A DNA stretch of 64,000 nt from Actimicrobium antarcticum (GTDB lineage Bacteria; Pseudomonadota; Gammaproteobacteria; Burkholderiales; Burkholderiaceae_D): positions 62,001-126,000 of the forward strand of contig NZ_BAAAZE010000007.1 of NCBI RefSeq assembly GCF_039536745.1, in the 5' to 3' direction. Below, piece after piece: positions 7,794 to 20,600 of the stretch. The stretch's first letter is position 1; every line of letters starts with the position of its first letter. The notes below the pieces were generated by a model. That model worked only from the letters and a program-made list of their open reading frames with translations. It had not been told where the DNA came from and did no database searches. The position numbers were made by a program, and so were the translations under genes.

Positions 7794-9248
7794 TCAGGGT
7801 TGGATAGGGGTTGAATTGGCCACCGGCGTTGGCACCAGCAGTTGCGCCAGTGTGCCGGTCAGGTGCGCCACCCGTAACTGGTTCTGGGTCTCGGACACCA
7901 GCACCTGCATCAGGTCGAGACGACTCTGGTGCAAGCGCTGATACGCATCCAGCACATCCAGCAACGGTCGGTTCGACCCCACCATCTGGGCCCGGAACGC
8001 CGCCACGACGGTGGTGTTGGCATCGAGCTCGTCGCGCACGGATCGGAAGCGCTGGTCGGCGGCATCGAGGTTGGCATAGGCGGTGTCGATCTCCTGCACC
8101 AGCTTGCGTTCGACGTTGCCGGCCTTGGCGCCGGACTCCAGCATGCGTGCGCCTGCTGCGCGCATTTGTGCCAGGTCACTGCCACCGTTGAGGAGTGAGA
8201 TATTCATGATCACCATCGCTTTGGTGTCACGCGTGAGTGCGTCCAGTCCGGCGGCGTTGACAGCGCGGGTATGGCTGACTTCAAGGTCCATGCGCGGAAT
8301 AAAGCGCGCGCGCTGCCCGTCGCGCTCGCTCTGCACGGCCTCGGCCTCGATCAATGCGGCCAGCAATTCATGATTCTGGCGCGCCGCCAGGTCACTGGCC
8401 AGCAAGGCATTCGCCGGCAACGCAAATCCCGGCGAGATCAGGCCGAGCTGAATCGCCGTCGGCGCCGCCCCCGTCAGTCGTGCCAGATTGCGCACCGCCA
8501 CTTGCAGATTGGCCCCGGCATCGGTTTGCAACGTGCGCGCATTGGCCACGCGTGCGCGCACCCGCTGCAGATCGGCCTTGCTGGTGCCACCGGCATCGGC
8601 GCGTTCGCCGATGTAGCGCAGCAGCTCGGCCAGCATGGTTTCGTATTCCGCGCCGAGGCGCACTGCGATGCTGGCCTGCATCGCGGCCAGAAAAGCGTTC
8701 GAGGACTCCAGCAAGGTAGTCGAGATCGCATTCGCCAACTGCTCTTCGGAGGACGCGACCAGCTTGCGCTGACGCTGCATTTCGTTGCGTGCGGGCTCGT
8801 CGATCAGGGCCTGCCGCAGCGTGACGGTGACTTCGCGACGCGGCAGTATCACGGCCGGTTCGACACTGGTGAGGCGGCCACGCCCATCGGACATGCGCAC
8901 ATCGGCGCGTGGCAACAACGCGCCACGGGCCGCATCACGTATGAAGCCGAACGAGGCCACGCGCTGCCGGGCAGCCTCGACTTCCAGGCTGTGGTCGAGC
9001 GATGCGCTGGCAATCTCCTGTAGGTTGGGCGCGAGCTGGCCGGCAGGAACGACGGACCTGGCATTGCGTGCCACAGGCCCCAGCGGCAGCACATTGGGCA
9101 ACTCCAGCAACGCACCCAGCGCACCCAGACGCAACGACCGGTCGGGCTGGATCGGCGGCACGGCATCGCCCGAATACTGGGCCTGGCTGGCCGTAAAAAA
9201 CAGCAGCAGCGGCAGCCCCGCCAGCAGCATCGACACAGAAAAATTCAT
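7794..9248 (-). CDS. TolC-family outer-membrane efflux protein (type I secretion)
   Basis: 484 residues with a signal peptide cleaved near residue 24 (LLLFFTASQAQ). Two OEP repeats of long helices and short strands follow, as in TolC/LapE-type channels. The ATG at 9248 overlaps the stop codon of the ABC transporter gene (ATGA), so I reject the longer upstream extension of this frame. It should form the outer-membrane duct for export of the giant RTX protein. Confidence 0.9.
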   Translation of the reverse strand: MNFSVSMLLAGLPLLLFFTASQAQYSGDAVPPIQPDRSLRLGALGALLELPNVLPLGPVARNARSVVPAGQLAPNLQEIASASLDHSLEVEAARQRVASFGFIRDAARGALLPRADVRMSDGRGRLTSVEPAVILPRREVTVTLRQALIDEPARNEMQRQRKLVASSEEQLANAISTTLLESSNAFLAAMQASIAVRLGAEYETMLAELLRYIGERADAGGTSKADLQRVRARVANARTLQTDAGANLQVAVRNLARLTGAAPTAIQLGLISPGFALPANALLASDLAARQNHELLAALIEAEAVQSERDGQRARFIPRMDLEVSHTRAVNAAGLDALTRDTKAMVIMNISLLNGGSDLAQMRAAGARMLESGAKAGNVERKLVQEIDTAYANLDAADQRFRSVRDELDANTTVVAAFRAQMVGSNRPLLDVLDAYQRLHQSRLDLMQVLVSETQNQLRVAHLTGTLAQLLVPTPVANSTPIQP

Positions 9249-10978
9249 GCGCGTTTCCTTGCTTCGCTGGATGACGTATCCAGCAAGCGTCCCGGCGGCG
9301 CATCGGCAACGATGCGCCCGCCATCGAGTACCAGTACGCGATCGGCGCACTGGATCAATTCGGTGGTGTGGGTGGCGACGACCACGCAACGGCCCTGGTC
9401 GCGCAAGCCGGCAAGTGCGCGCAACAGGCTTTCCTGTGCGCTGCGGTCGAGTCCCAGCGTGGGCTCGTCCAGCACCAGCAACTGGCGGTCCGATGCCACT
9501 ATCCGGGCCAGCGCGAGCATCTGGCGTTGGCCGCCCGAGATGCCGGCGCCGTTGGTGCCGACCGGACTGGTCAGACCGAGCTGGCCTTTATCCATTACCG
9601 GTCCGAGGCCGGCACCGCGCAAGGCGGCCACGACGGCGGCATCGTCCATCGACGGCTGGCCCGGCGCCACGACGTCGCGCACCTGCCCGCCCAGAAATAC
9701 CGGGTCCTGCGGCTTGCACGCCACCTGTGCACCGAGCCAGCGGCGCGCCGCATCGCTGTCGATCACATGGGCCGCAAACACGATCCGTCCTGCGCTCGCC
9801 GGCAACTGTCCCGACAGCAGGCGCAGCAGCGTACTCTTGCCCGCGCCCGACGCACCGACCACGGCGACCAGTTCGCCGGCCTTCAGGGCGCAGGTCACGC
9901 CATCGAGAATCGGCCGCTCGGCATACCCGAAACCCACACCATCAAGCCGCACGCCTTCGGCTGCAAATGCTCCAGCGGTCTCGGCGCCCTGCCCGGCCTC
10001 CAGCGGCGCCGCATCCATATCGATCTCGCTGCGCAACGCCAGCAAGGCGCGCTTGAATTCCTGCCAGCGCGACAGCACCGGCACCAGCCCGCACAGCGAC
10101 GCCACCATCCGTGCTGACAGCATCGACGACGAAATCAATCCGCCCACCGACAGCGCTTGCGCCTCGATCAGGAAAACACCGCAGACCAACGTCAGCACCG
10201 ACGTCAGCGACAAGCCGACCGGCACCACCTGCTGCGACAGTTGCGTCCACAGACGTCCCCGTGATGCCGCGCGTGCGCCCTGCAATGCCGGCTGGCGCAT
10301 ACCGCTTTGCGCAACGGTTGCGGCGCGTGGGTCGGCCAGGCTTTCGCGGGTCAGCAGTACATCGGCCAACCAGCCAATCTTGTTGCTGTGCGCCGCATTG
10401 GCGGTTTTCTGGTAACCGCGTGCGACGCGTTGCAGGCCGTAACTGAGCCCGAAAAATCCGGCCGCCATGCACAGCGGCACCAGCAACAGCGGTCCGCTGA
10501 TCAGCACCAGCACCAGTGCAAACAGCACCGCGAATGGCACGTCGGCCAGCGGCAACAGGAACTGCGCACTGAGCACGTCCCGCGTACTCGACAATTCGCG
10601 GTAGCGTGCCAGCACGTCACCGACCGGCAGCGATTTCGACAACGGCGCTGCCAGCACACCGCGCAGCAGGCGCTCATCGAGGTGCACATCCCAGCGCGTA
10701 CCGGCATGTTCGACCATATAAGTGCGTGCAATACGCAGGCACATTTCCAGCGTCAGCAGCAGCACGACGCCGATGGTCAGCGCCCACAGGGTTTCGTGGA
10801 TTTCGTTACCGATCGCCTTGTCGTAGACCAACATCGAAAACAGCGGCACTGCCAGCACGAAGGCATTGATCAGCAGGCTGGCCAGCAGCAGCTCGACCAT
10901 GGCACGGCGGTTCGCGCGCAAGAACAGCCGTACGGGATGGGCGCCGGCGGGTGTCGTCACGGGGGAGGATTTTGTCAT
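9245..10978 (-). CDS. Type I secretion ABC transporter (membrane + ATPase domains)
   Basis: 577 residues. The ABC transmembrane domain spans about residues 20-310. The ATPase domain follows, with Walker A GASGAGKST (375-383), signature ISGGQRQ (480-486), Walker B LLVLDEPT (500-507) and the H-loop His537. There is no N-terminal C39 peptidase or C39-like domain, so the substrate is probably not cleaved during export. It shares a TGATG stop-start with a 40-codon ORF upstream and has no clear Shine-Dalgarno of its own. The obvious substrate is the giant RTX protein encoded just upstream on the same strand. Confidence 0.92.
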   Translation of the reverse strand: MTKSSPVTTPAGAHPVRLFLRANRRAMVELLLASLLINAFVLAVPLFSMLVYDKAIGNEIHETLWALTIGVVLLLTLEMCLRIARTYMVEHAGTRWDVHLDERLLRGVLAAPLSKSLPVGDVLARYRELSSTRDVLSAQFLLPLADVPFAVLFALVLVLISGPLLLVPLCMAAGFFGLSYGLQRVARGYQKTANAAHSNKIGWLADVLLTRESLADPRAATVAQSGMRQPALQGARAASRGRLWTQLSQQVVPVGLSLTSVLTLVCGVFLIEAQALSVGGLISSSMLSARMVASLCGLVPVLSRWQEFKRALLALRSEIDMDAAPLEAGQGAETAGAFAAEGVRLDGVGFGYAERPILDGVTCALKAGELVAVVGASGAGKSTLLRLLSGQLPASAGRIVFAAHVIDSDAARRWLGAQVACKPQDPVFLGGQVRDVVAPGQPSMDDAAVVAALRGAGLGPVMDKGQLGLTSPVGTNGAGISGGQRQMLALARIVASDRQLLVLDEPTLGLDRSAQESLLRALAGLRDQGRCVVVATHTTELIQCADRVLVLDGGRIVADAPPGRLLDTSSSEARKRA

Positions 10979-11100
10979 CAGGTTGACCGCAACGAAGGCG
11001 ATGTACTGACTGGAAGAGTGGTGCTGGTGGTGGAAGCGATCCGCAGGTCGAGCGTGGCATCACCGGTGGTACTCCGTTGGATGACAGGATTGCTGTTCAT
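10978..11100 (-). CDS. Small 40-codon ORF coupled to the ABC transporter gene
   Basis: ATG 11100 is preceded by GGAG at a 5-base spacing. The 40-residue product is Ser/Thr-rich (ends TTLPVSTSPSLRST) with no membrane helix. Its stop codon shares a base with the ABC transporter's ATG (TGATG). The transporter gene lacks a good ribosome binding site, so this ORF may serve as a coupling leader. I know of no homologue. Confidence 0.45.
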   Translation of the reverse strand: MNSNPVIQRSTTGDATLDLRIASTTSTTLPVSTSPSLRST

Positions 11101-11224
11101 GATGGCTCCGGGTTCGTCTGTCACAGCGGCGAGGTGATGCGTGCTGGTCGTGATGTTTGCAAACAGGGCAGTACTGAATTGGCGGTTAGCGGCGCTTTAC
11201 TGCAAGCAATGGCCCCGCAAATAG

Positions 11225-11262
11225 ATACTAGTGGTAATGAGGTCTTGATAGCAACTGTTTGT
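11225..11262 (-). promoter_or_regulatory. Promoter-like element of the secretion operon, shared with the RTX gene
   Basis: On the minus strand it has TTGCTA (11254-11249), 18 bp, TAGTAT (11230-11225). The 38-bp block matches 29135-29172 upstream of the RTX gene at 28 of 38 positions without gaps, including both hexamers and the upstream ACAAAnAG. Confidence 0.55.
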
Positions 11263-11424
11263 ATCTATGAAATAATACTATTTATCACTTAATTGCTTTT
11301 ATGGAATTTTATCGCCCCATAGAGTCCGGCGTGGGATGCGGTTGACGTGCGCTATGGCACTGTTGCCGGTAAGTGAAAAGGGCTGTGCCTGGTAGGATCA
11401 AGCCGGGTCCGACACGGCAGGCGG

Positions 11425-11482
11425 GTGTATTCGCGCGGTCGGTTACGTTGCCAAATCGCAGGCTGGAGTGAAAACCCAGGCC
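11425..11482 (+). repeat. Dispersed intergenic repeat, copy B
   Basis: It matches copy A at 2852-2912 over TTCGCGC through ATCG, with about five mismatches in 29. Confidence 0.4.
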
Positions 11483-11526
11483 TAACTCAGGGTTCCTGAA
11501 TGGGTGGCGGGTAGCGACGCGCGATC

Positions 11527-11620
11527 TGCAGGCTGCAGGCTGCAGGCTGCATTCGGCGGTAGCTAAAACGGGTTTTGTTCCGTTGATTCAAGCCGGTATC
11601 GGCCACGCAGCCCAACCGCC
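11527..11620 (+). repeat. Heptamer repeat plus fragment of a dispersed element
   Basis: About three copies of the heptamer CTGCAGG precede GCGGTAGCTAAAACGGGTTTTG. The latter part is also found at 49075 onward and inverted near 49790, where a different heptamer array sits in the same position. Confidence 0.45.
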
Positions 11621-11640
11621 GAAACTGTGCTCCCGCGCCA

Positions 11641-14600
11641 TCAAGCCGCCCACAGCAAATGCAGCGTACCAACCGCAGCCACACTCTGGTCTGCCGTGGC
11701 AAACACCTGCTGATCAACATAATGCGAGCCATCGCCATTGGTACCGGACGACACCGTCGCCGCGCTGGCACCGCCGCCCAGGTTGAGCACGTCACCACTG
11801 TCGAGCCGGATTGTGAGGTCATGGTTGGTATCGGTAATGCTGGTCAATGCCAGGCTGCTCAGGTCAACACTGCCATTGCTGTTGTTGCGCAGGTCCAGCG
11901 TCTCGATATTGGTGGTGGTGGCAATCAGCGCATCGATGTTGAAGCTGGCCGAAGTGGCAGTCAGGCGCAAAATATCGCTGCCAGCGCCGCCATCGGCTTG
12001 CGTCAGGCTGGCGGCGTCGGGCGCCACCAGGGTGTCGTTGCCGGCGCCGCCAACCAAGCTGTTGTTGCTACCAGCCACGGTGAGAATGTTGTCGAAGGCG
12101 TCACCAGTGAGGGTGTTGTTGCCGGCGTTGGAGCCGGTCAGGTTCTCGATGCCGGAGAGGATATCGCCCGATGCATCGCCACTGCTGGTTTGCGCCGTCG
12201 TCAGGTTCAGATCAACGGCAACACCGGCTGCCGAGCTGGAATAATCCGCCGTATCGTTACCGGCACCACCGATCAAGGTATCGGCACCGGCGCCACCAAT
12301 CAACACATCGTTGCCGGCACCACCATCGAGCACATTGGCACCGCCGTCACCGGTCAAGGTGTCGTTATAGGCACTGCCGGTAATGTTTTCAAAGCCAGAG
12401 AGGATGTCGCCGGAAGCATCGCCCCCACTGACCTGGGCAGTGGCCAGCAGCAGGCTGACGGTAACACCAGCCGAGGAACTGGCATAACTCACCGTATCGA
12501 TCCCGGCACCACCGGAGAGGATGTCGGCACCGGCACCGCCCTCGATGAGGTTGGTATTGGTGTCACCGGTCAGGGTGTCGGCGTAGGCACTGCCGATCAG
12601 GTTTTCAATGCCGGAGAGGATGTCGCCGGAGGCGTCGCCGGCACTGGTTTGCGCTGTCAGCACCGTCAAATTCACTGTAACGCCGGCAGCCGAGGTGGCA
12701 TAGCTGGCGGTATCGATACCAGCACCACCGGTTAAGGTATCGGCCCCGGCACCACCGATCAAGGTGTCGTTGGCCGCACCGCCAACCAGCACATTGGCGT
12801 TGGCGTTACCGGTCAGCACATTGGCCATCAAGGATGAGCCGGTGGCATTGTCGAAACCGGTTTCGGTGTCTTTGGCGACGCTGGCGGCGCCGCTGTAGAA
12901 GTTGTCGACTGCACTGCTGCTACCAACGCCTGCCAGGCCGGCGATTTCGCTGGCGGACAAGGCTGTGTTGGCAATGACGAGATCGTCCATCTGGCCGTTG
13001 AATTGCGTGCCGCCTGATTGGGATTTTCCGATCCAGTTGTTCGTCCGGGTGATAGTCGGCATGTCGAAGCCGATCGCGGTCGAACCAGCCAACGCCCCGT
13101 TGACGTAGAGCGACGCAACTCCGTTGTTGATCGTCGCTGCAACATGCATCCATGTGCCATTTACGATCGAATTGTTCGCCAACACTTCGGAGCGCCCGAC
13201 GCCATAATCGATGTAAAACGAAAGGTCACCGTTCGTGACGCGGCGAAGGACCAAATTGCTGACGTTGGAGCCGCTGCCGAAATCGAAGATGCGCGCTAAA
13301 TTCTGCGTCGTATCGAACTTGACCCACCCGGCAAAGGTGAACGCATTGCCGAAGCTTAGGCCCGCGATAGTGCCGAAGTTACCATTCGCCGCGAAAGTCA
13401 ACGCATTTCCGTGCCCGGTCAGGCCAGGGGTGAATGTCACGCCGCTGGTTAGCGTTATCGTCGTATTCGTGCTGCCATACGTCGATGCCGCGCTGGTACC
13501 GCTGGTTTCATTGAAGGCATACACATCCATGGCGACCGTCAAGCCATTGTCTTTAATCGTCCCGGCATTCAGATCAATCAGCAGTTGCGAGCGCGAGGCG
13601 CTGTAGTCCAGCGTGTTGACGCCAGTGCCGCCAATCAGTGTGTCGTGCCCGCCGCTACCCACAACGATGTCGTTACCCGCACCACCATCGATGACGTTGT
13701 CATTGATGTCGCCGGTTAAGGTATCGGCAAAGGCGCTGCCGGTGAGGTTTTCAATGCCGGAGAGAATATCGCCGGAGGCGTCGCCGGCACTGACCTGCGC
13801 CGTCAGAAGACCCAGATTAACGGTGACGCCCGCTGCCGACGTGGCATAACTAGCGGTGTCGATGCCGGCCCCGCCAATGAGCGTATCGGCACCGGCGCCG
13901 CCGATCAACACATCATTGCCGGCACCGCCATCGAGCACGTTGGCAGCCGCATCACCGGTTAAGGTATCGTCGAACGCGCTGCCAGTGAGGTTTTCAATGC
14001 CGGAAAGGATATCGCCGGATGCATCGCCAGCACTGACCTGGGCGGTGGCCAGCAACAGGCTGACGGTTACGCCAAGGGTTGAGGTGGCGTAACTGGCGGT
14101 ATCGATGCCGGCGCCGCCTGTCAGGGTATCGGCGCCGGCACCACCGCTCAAGGTGTCGTTGGCCGCGCCACCGATCAGTACGTTGGCATTGGCGTTACCT
14201 GTCAGCACATTGGCCATGGTGGCGGAGCCGGTGGCGTTGTCGAAGCCGGTTTCCGTGTCTTTGGCATAGCTTGCGGCGCTGGTGTAGAGATTGTCGATGG
14301 CGCTGGTGGCGCCCACGGTTGCCAGGCGGGCGATTTCGGCGGCGGAGAGTGCGGTGTTGGCGATGACGATGTCGTCGATCTGGCCGGTGAAGGGCAGGTC
14401 GTTATTTTCTGATTTGCCGATGTAATTGTTGGTGCGCGTAATGGTGGGAAGGTCAAAACCGAAAGAACTCGAGCTTATGAGCGCACCATTGATGTATAAC
14501 GACTGTGTGCCGTTGTTCAATGTGGCAGCAACATGCATCCAGGTGCCGTTGACGATCACATTGGTGGCCGTTGCGGTGCTACCGCCAACACCGCTGTATA

Positions 14601-17600
14601 AAACCTGAAATATAAGGCTGCTACTCGTTGAGCTTCGTCCAATTAGTATATTACTGGAGTTGTATGCATTACCGGCGTCAAAAACCCGCGCCCAGGCCTG
14701 CGTTGCATCGAACTTCACCCACGCAGAAAAGCTGAACGTATTCCCAAAAGTAAGGCCAGCAATATTGCCATATGACCCCGTGGCGGCTGTTGCGGCACTA
14801 TTATTAAACGTCAACGCATTCCCATGCCCCGCCATGCCGCTACTGAACGCCACGCCATTAACCAGCGTCATCGCCCCATTCACACTGCCATATACCGATG
14901 CCGCACTGGTGCCACTGACTTCATTAATGGCATACACATCCATCGGCTGCGTCAAGCCATTATCGGCCACGGTGCCGGCAGACAGGTCAATGGCTAGTTG
15001 CGAGCGGGAGGCGCTGTAGTTCAGTGTATTGATGCCAGTGCCACCAATGAGTGTGTCGTGCCCGCCGCTGCCGACGATGATGTCGTTGCCCGCCCCACCA
15101 TCGATAATATTGTTGTTGACGTCGCCCGTTAAAGTATCGGCAAAGGCGCTGCCGGTGAGGTTTTCAATCCCGGAGAGGATATCGCCGGAGGCGTCCCCCG
15201 CACTGACCTGGGCTGTCAGCAGCCCCAGATTGACCGTGACGCCGGCAGCAGCGGTGACGTAACTGGCGGTGTCGATTCCTGCCCCGCCAATAAGCGTATC
15301 GGCACCGGCGCCACCAATCAGCACATCATCGCCGCCAGCGCCATTAAGGACATTGGCGCCGGCATCACCCGTGAGGGTATCGGCGGCTTCAGAGCCGATG
15401 GCATTCTGGAAGTTGCTGATGACATCGCCCGTGGCGTCACCACCGGAGACCGTATTGGTCGCCAGGTTGACCGTGACACCGGTAGGTGCGGTGGTGCCGG
15501 CGTAGACGACGATGTTGTCAATGGTGCCGGTGAAAACGCCATTGCTTGCATAAATAGTGAACTTGCTATCTTGTGCAACAAATGTCCCGGTCACGGTACC
15601 CGATCCAAGAGGCAACGTCGACGTGGCAAACAACACACTACCGACTGTGGATACAATCCGGAAGGTGCCGACAGCGGTCGCGGTGTAATCGAATGAAAAC
15701 GAATACGTCTGGCCGGCAACCAACGCAGCGTTCTGCGCCAGAAAATTGAAGCCGCTAGTGACTGTTGCGACGCCTCCGGTGTAAGTGACTATGGGGCCTG
15801 TCTCGGTAATCCAGCCCACGCCACCATTACTGAAATCCCCATTCGTCACCAGATTGTTTTGGTAGCTGATGGTATTGACACCGGTACCGCCATTGAGCGT
15901 GTCAGCCCCAGCGCCACCGGTGATGGTGTCGTTGCCGGCACCACCGCTGATGGTGTCGTTGGCCGCGCCACCACGCAGCACATTGTCCAGCCCATCACCG
16001 GTTATGACGTTGACCATGGTGGAAGAGCCGTTGACGTTTTCAACGCCGGAGACGGTGTCCTTGGCCACGCCTGGGGCGCCGTAGACGTTGTCGACGGTGC
16101 TGACGGCACCGGTGGACGCGAGTTTGGCAATGTCGTAGCGCGATAACGCGGTGTTGCTGATGACGACGTCGTCGATCTGGCCGGTAAAGGGCAGATCGTT
16201 CCACTGCGATCTACCGATCCAGTTATTGGTGCGTGTCAGGTTTGCAACATCGAAGCCTAGGACGGTACTGCTAGCCAGGGCGCCATCGACATAGATCGAG
16301 ACGGTGCGCCCGCTGACTGTTACGGCAAGATGCTGCCATGTGCCGGGCGCTGCAAGAACTGATGCTGGGCCGAACTGCGTACTGGATCCACCACTGTTAA
16401 AACGCAGATACAGGCCGTTGGAAGTGTCATTGCGGGAAAAGTCGATTTCCTCATTGGCCTTACCGTTACCAAAATCAAAAATATGGGCATAACTGCGCGT
16501 GTCACTGAAATTGACCCATGCCGCAAACGTAAAAGATGGTCCAAACGTCAGGTTGTTGACCACACCGTAAGCCTGCGTGGCATTGGTATACAAGCTGTTA
16601 TCAAACGTCAGCGCATTGCCATGCCCGGCCAGCGTGCTACTGGCGAAACTGCCGCCATTAACCAGCGTAATCGCACTGTTGACGCTGCCATAAGCCGACG
16701 CTGCACTGCTGCCACTGACTTCGTTGAAGGCATAGGCATCCAGCGGCGCTGCCAGGCCGTTATCGGTCACGTTACCGGTGGCCAGATTGATGTTGAGCGC
16801 GTAGGTCAGTGGCGAATAATCCACCGTATCGATACCGGTTCCGCCGATGATGGTGTCGTTGCCGGCACTGGCCACCAGAAAGTCGTCACCGGCGCCGCCA
16901 TCGAGCACATTGGCGTTGCGGTCACCAATGAGGGTGTCGGTAAAGCCGGACCCGGTCAGGTTTTCAATACTTAGGAAGGTGTCGCCAGCGGCGTAGCCCC
17001 CAAAATACAGGGGTGCTTCCAGGTTGACGTACACCGCCGCCGTCGAACGGGCATAGCTGACGGTATCGAGACCGGCACCGCCGTCAAACACATTGGCCGC
17101 GCTGCTGGCGTAAAACAAATCATTGAAGGCGCTGCCGGTAACGTTTTCGATATTGCTGAGCTTGTCGCCGGAGGCGTCGCCACCGCTGGTTTGTGCGGTG
17201 GTGATGGTGAGGTCAACGGTGACGCCAGCGCTGGACGCCGAGTAATCGGCAGTATCGAGCCCAACACCACCATCCATGGTGTCCGCACCCGCCAGGCCAG
17301 CCAGCACGTTGGCGTTGGCGTCGCCGGTCAAGGTGTCGGCAAAGGCGCTGCCGGTGAGGTTTTCAAAGCCAGAGAGGATGTCGCCGGAGGCGTCGCCGCT
17401 GCTGACCTGGGCCGTCAGCAGGTTCAGGTTGACGGTAACGCCCGCTGCCGAACGGGCGTAGCTGGCGGTGTCATTGCCGCCGCCCCCGGCCAGGATATCG
17501 GCGCCAGCATCGCCGGTGATCAGGTCGTCGCCATAACCGCCAGTGATGGTGTTGACACCGCTGTCGCCGGTGAGGACGTCGCTATTGTTGGTGCCCACAA

Positions 17601-20600
17601 GATTCTGGAAATTGCTGATGGTGTCGCCAGCAGCGTCGCCGCCCGAGGCGGTGTTGGTGGCAAGGTTGATGTTGACGCCGGTTTGCACGGCGACAATCAC
17701 ATAGTTGTCAATCGTTCCGGTAATAAGAAACCCACCAACATTCAACTGAATCGCCGAACTTCCGTTACCGGTAAAGTAGGCACTTGCCTGCCCCGAAAGT
17801 ACACCACCATTTGCACCTGTGTCCAGCATCGTGGCAACGTACACCCCCCCCAATAGTATTCTCAGGTTGCCATTGGAATTCGTTCGCGTGTAATCAAATG
17901 TCGCCAGGTACAGCTGTCCGTTTACGAACGAGCTTGCGATTGTCTGCTTCAAAAAATTCTGGCCGTTCGTTACACTCGCTTTCCCTGTGCTGTAGTCCGG
18001 ATCCGGCCCAGCGGACGTGGTCCACCCCGTCCCCCCATTACTGAAGTCGCCATTGGTGACCAGATTGGCCGGGTAATAATTGGCATAGCTGAGAGTATTC
18101 ACCCCCGTACCGCCATCCAGCACATCGCCACCCGCCCCCCCATAGATGGTGTCGTTGCCCGCCCCACCGTTGATGGTATCGGCCGCTGCCCCACCCACCA
18201 GCAGGTTATCGTTGGCGTCACCCGTCAAGGTGTTCTGTCCAGTGACCGAGCCCAGCAGGTTTTCAATCCCGGTCAGGATATTGCCGGAGGCATCACCGCC
18301 ACTGACTTGTGCGGTGGCTAGTGTCAGGTCAACGGTGACCCCTGCTGCCGAGTTGGTGTAGACCACCGTATCCACGCCAGCGCCGCCATCGAAGGTATCG
18401 ACGCCGCCATTGCCGGTGAGGGTGTCGTTGCCGGCACCGCCGGTCAAGACATTGGCGCCGCTGGTGCCGATGAGGATGTCGTTGAAGGCACTACCGGTGA
18501 GGTTTTCGATATTGACCAGCGTGTCGCCGGAAGCCTCGCCGGCGCTGGTCTGCGCGGTGGTGATGCGCAGATCGACCGTGACACCGGCGGTGGAATTGAC
18601 ATAGGTGGCGGTGTCGATGCCATTGCCGCCGTCGAGGGTGTCGCTGCCCGTACCACCCTCGAGGGTATCGTTGCCATTCATGCCGGAGAGGGTGTCGTTA
18701 CCAGCACCACTACTCAAGATATTGTCGCCACTGCTGCCGGTCAGGATGTCCGTACCGCTGCCGGTGGTGGCATTTTCAATACCGGAGAAGGTGTCGCCGG
18801 ATTGCAGGGCATTGCCGCCAGTGCCTGTGACGGTTTGCGCGGTGAGATCGATGGTGATGTCGCTGGTAGCATTGGCATAACTGAGCGTGTCGTTACCTAA
18901 CCCGCCGACGAAATTATTGGCCAGCGTGCTGGCCACGAACACATCGTCGAAGCTGCTGCCAATGGCGTTTTCAAAGCCGCTGATGACGTCGCCGGTCGCA
19001 TCCCCCCCGGTGGCGGTCATGGTGAACAGGTTGACGGTGACGCCCGCACTGCTGGCTGAATAATCCAGCGAGTCGGAACCCGCCCCGCCCACGAGGGTAT
19101 CGGCACCGGCCAGCCCGGCCAGCACGTTGTTGTTGGCGTCGCCAGTCAAGGTGTCGGCGAAGGCGCTGCCGGTGAGGTTTTCAAAGCCAGAGAGGATGTC
19201 GCCGGAGGCATCGCCGCTGCTGACCTGGGCTGTCAGCAGGTTCAGGTTAACGGTGACGCCCGCTGCCGAACTGGCATAGCTGGCGGTGTCATTGCCGCCC
19301 CCCCCTGCCAGGATATCGGCGCCAGCACCGCCGGTGATCAGGTCGTCGCCATAACCGCCATTGATGGTGTTGACACCGCTGTCGCCGGTGAGGACATCGT
19401 TGCCTGTGGTACCGACAAGATTCTGGAAATTGCTGATGGTGTCGCCGGCGGCGTCGCCGCCCGAGGCGGTGTTGGTGGCGAGATTGATGTTGACCCCGGT
19501 TTGGGCGGCAACGATGGCGATGTTGTCGAAGGTGCCGTTATAGGGTCCAATACTCGCATAAAATCCGATACCGGAGGTCGTAGTTGCAGTGAAGTATGCG
19601 TAGGCAGATCCAGATGACACGCCACCATTAGAACCCGTTGGCAGTATAGTCACGGACCTGCCGGCCCCGAAAAATACCACAGCACCAGCCAGATTGGTTC
19701 TGACATAATCGAATGCCACCAGATATTGCTGACCGACGACAAACGGTAGGATTGCAGCAGAATACAAAAAATTTATTCCACCACTGACGGTCATCACACC
19801 ACCGGTGTACGTCGGGCTAGGTCCGGCATTCGTGGTCCACCCCGTCCCCCCATTACTGAAGTCCCCATTAGTCACCAGATTGCCTGAGTAATAATCCGCA
19901 TAACTCAGCGTATTAACCCCCGTACCGCCATCCAGCACATCGCCACCCGCCCCCCCATAGATGGTGTCGTTGCCCGCCCCACCGTTAATGGTGTCCGCCG
20001 CTGCCCCACCCACCAGCAGGTTATCGTTGGCGTCCCCCGTCAAGGTGTTCTGTCCCGTCACCGAGCCCAGCAGGTTTTCAATCCCGGTCAAGATATTGCC
20101 GGCGGCATCGCCGCCACTGACTTGTGCGGTGGCCAGTGTCAGATCAACGGTGACCCCTGCTGCCGAGTTGGTGTAGACCACCATATCCACGCCAGCACCG
20201 CCATCGAAGGTATCGGCGCCACCATTGCCGGTGAGGGTGTCATTGCCGGCACCGCCGGTTAAGACATTGGCGCCGCTGGTACCAGTCAGGATGTCGTTGA
20301 AGGCGCTGCCGGTGAGGTTTTCGATATTGACCAGCGTGTCGCCGGAAGCCTCACCGGCGCTGGTTTGCGCGGTGGTGATGCGCAGATCAACTGTGACCCC
20401 GGCGGTGGAATTGACATAGGTGGCGGTGTCGATGCCATTGCCGCCGTCGAGATCGTCGTAACTGCTGCCACCATCGAGCGTGTCGTTGCCATCCATGCCC
20501 CAGATCTTGTCGCTGAGCACACCACCGCTCAGGTAATTGTCACCGCTGCTGCCTGTGAGGTAATCGTTGCCGTTTCCGCCAATGGCATTTTCAATACCGG

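Larger units (their letters stand above)
11101..11640. other. Intergenic region between RTX gene and secretion operon
   Basis: It contains the promoter-like element at 11225-11262, a copy of a dispersed repeat (11425-11482), a heptamer repeat (about 11527-11549), and a fragment of a larger dispersed element (about 11550-11620, GCGGTAGCTAAAACGGG). No gene was recognised besides the small ORF at its left edge. Confidence 0.6.

Noticed and set aside
11659..12735. Plus-strand ORF of 358 codons at the RTX gene's 3' end
   Set aside because: Low-complexity Val/Gly-rich product that is the complement of the RTX units; no independent evidence.
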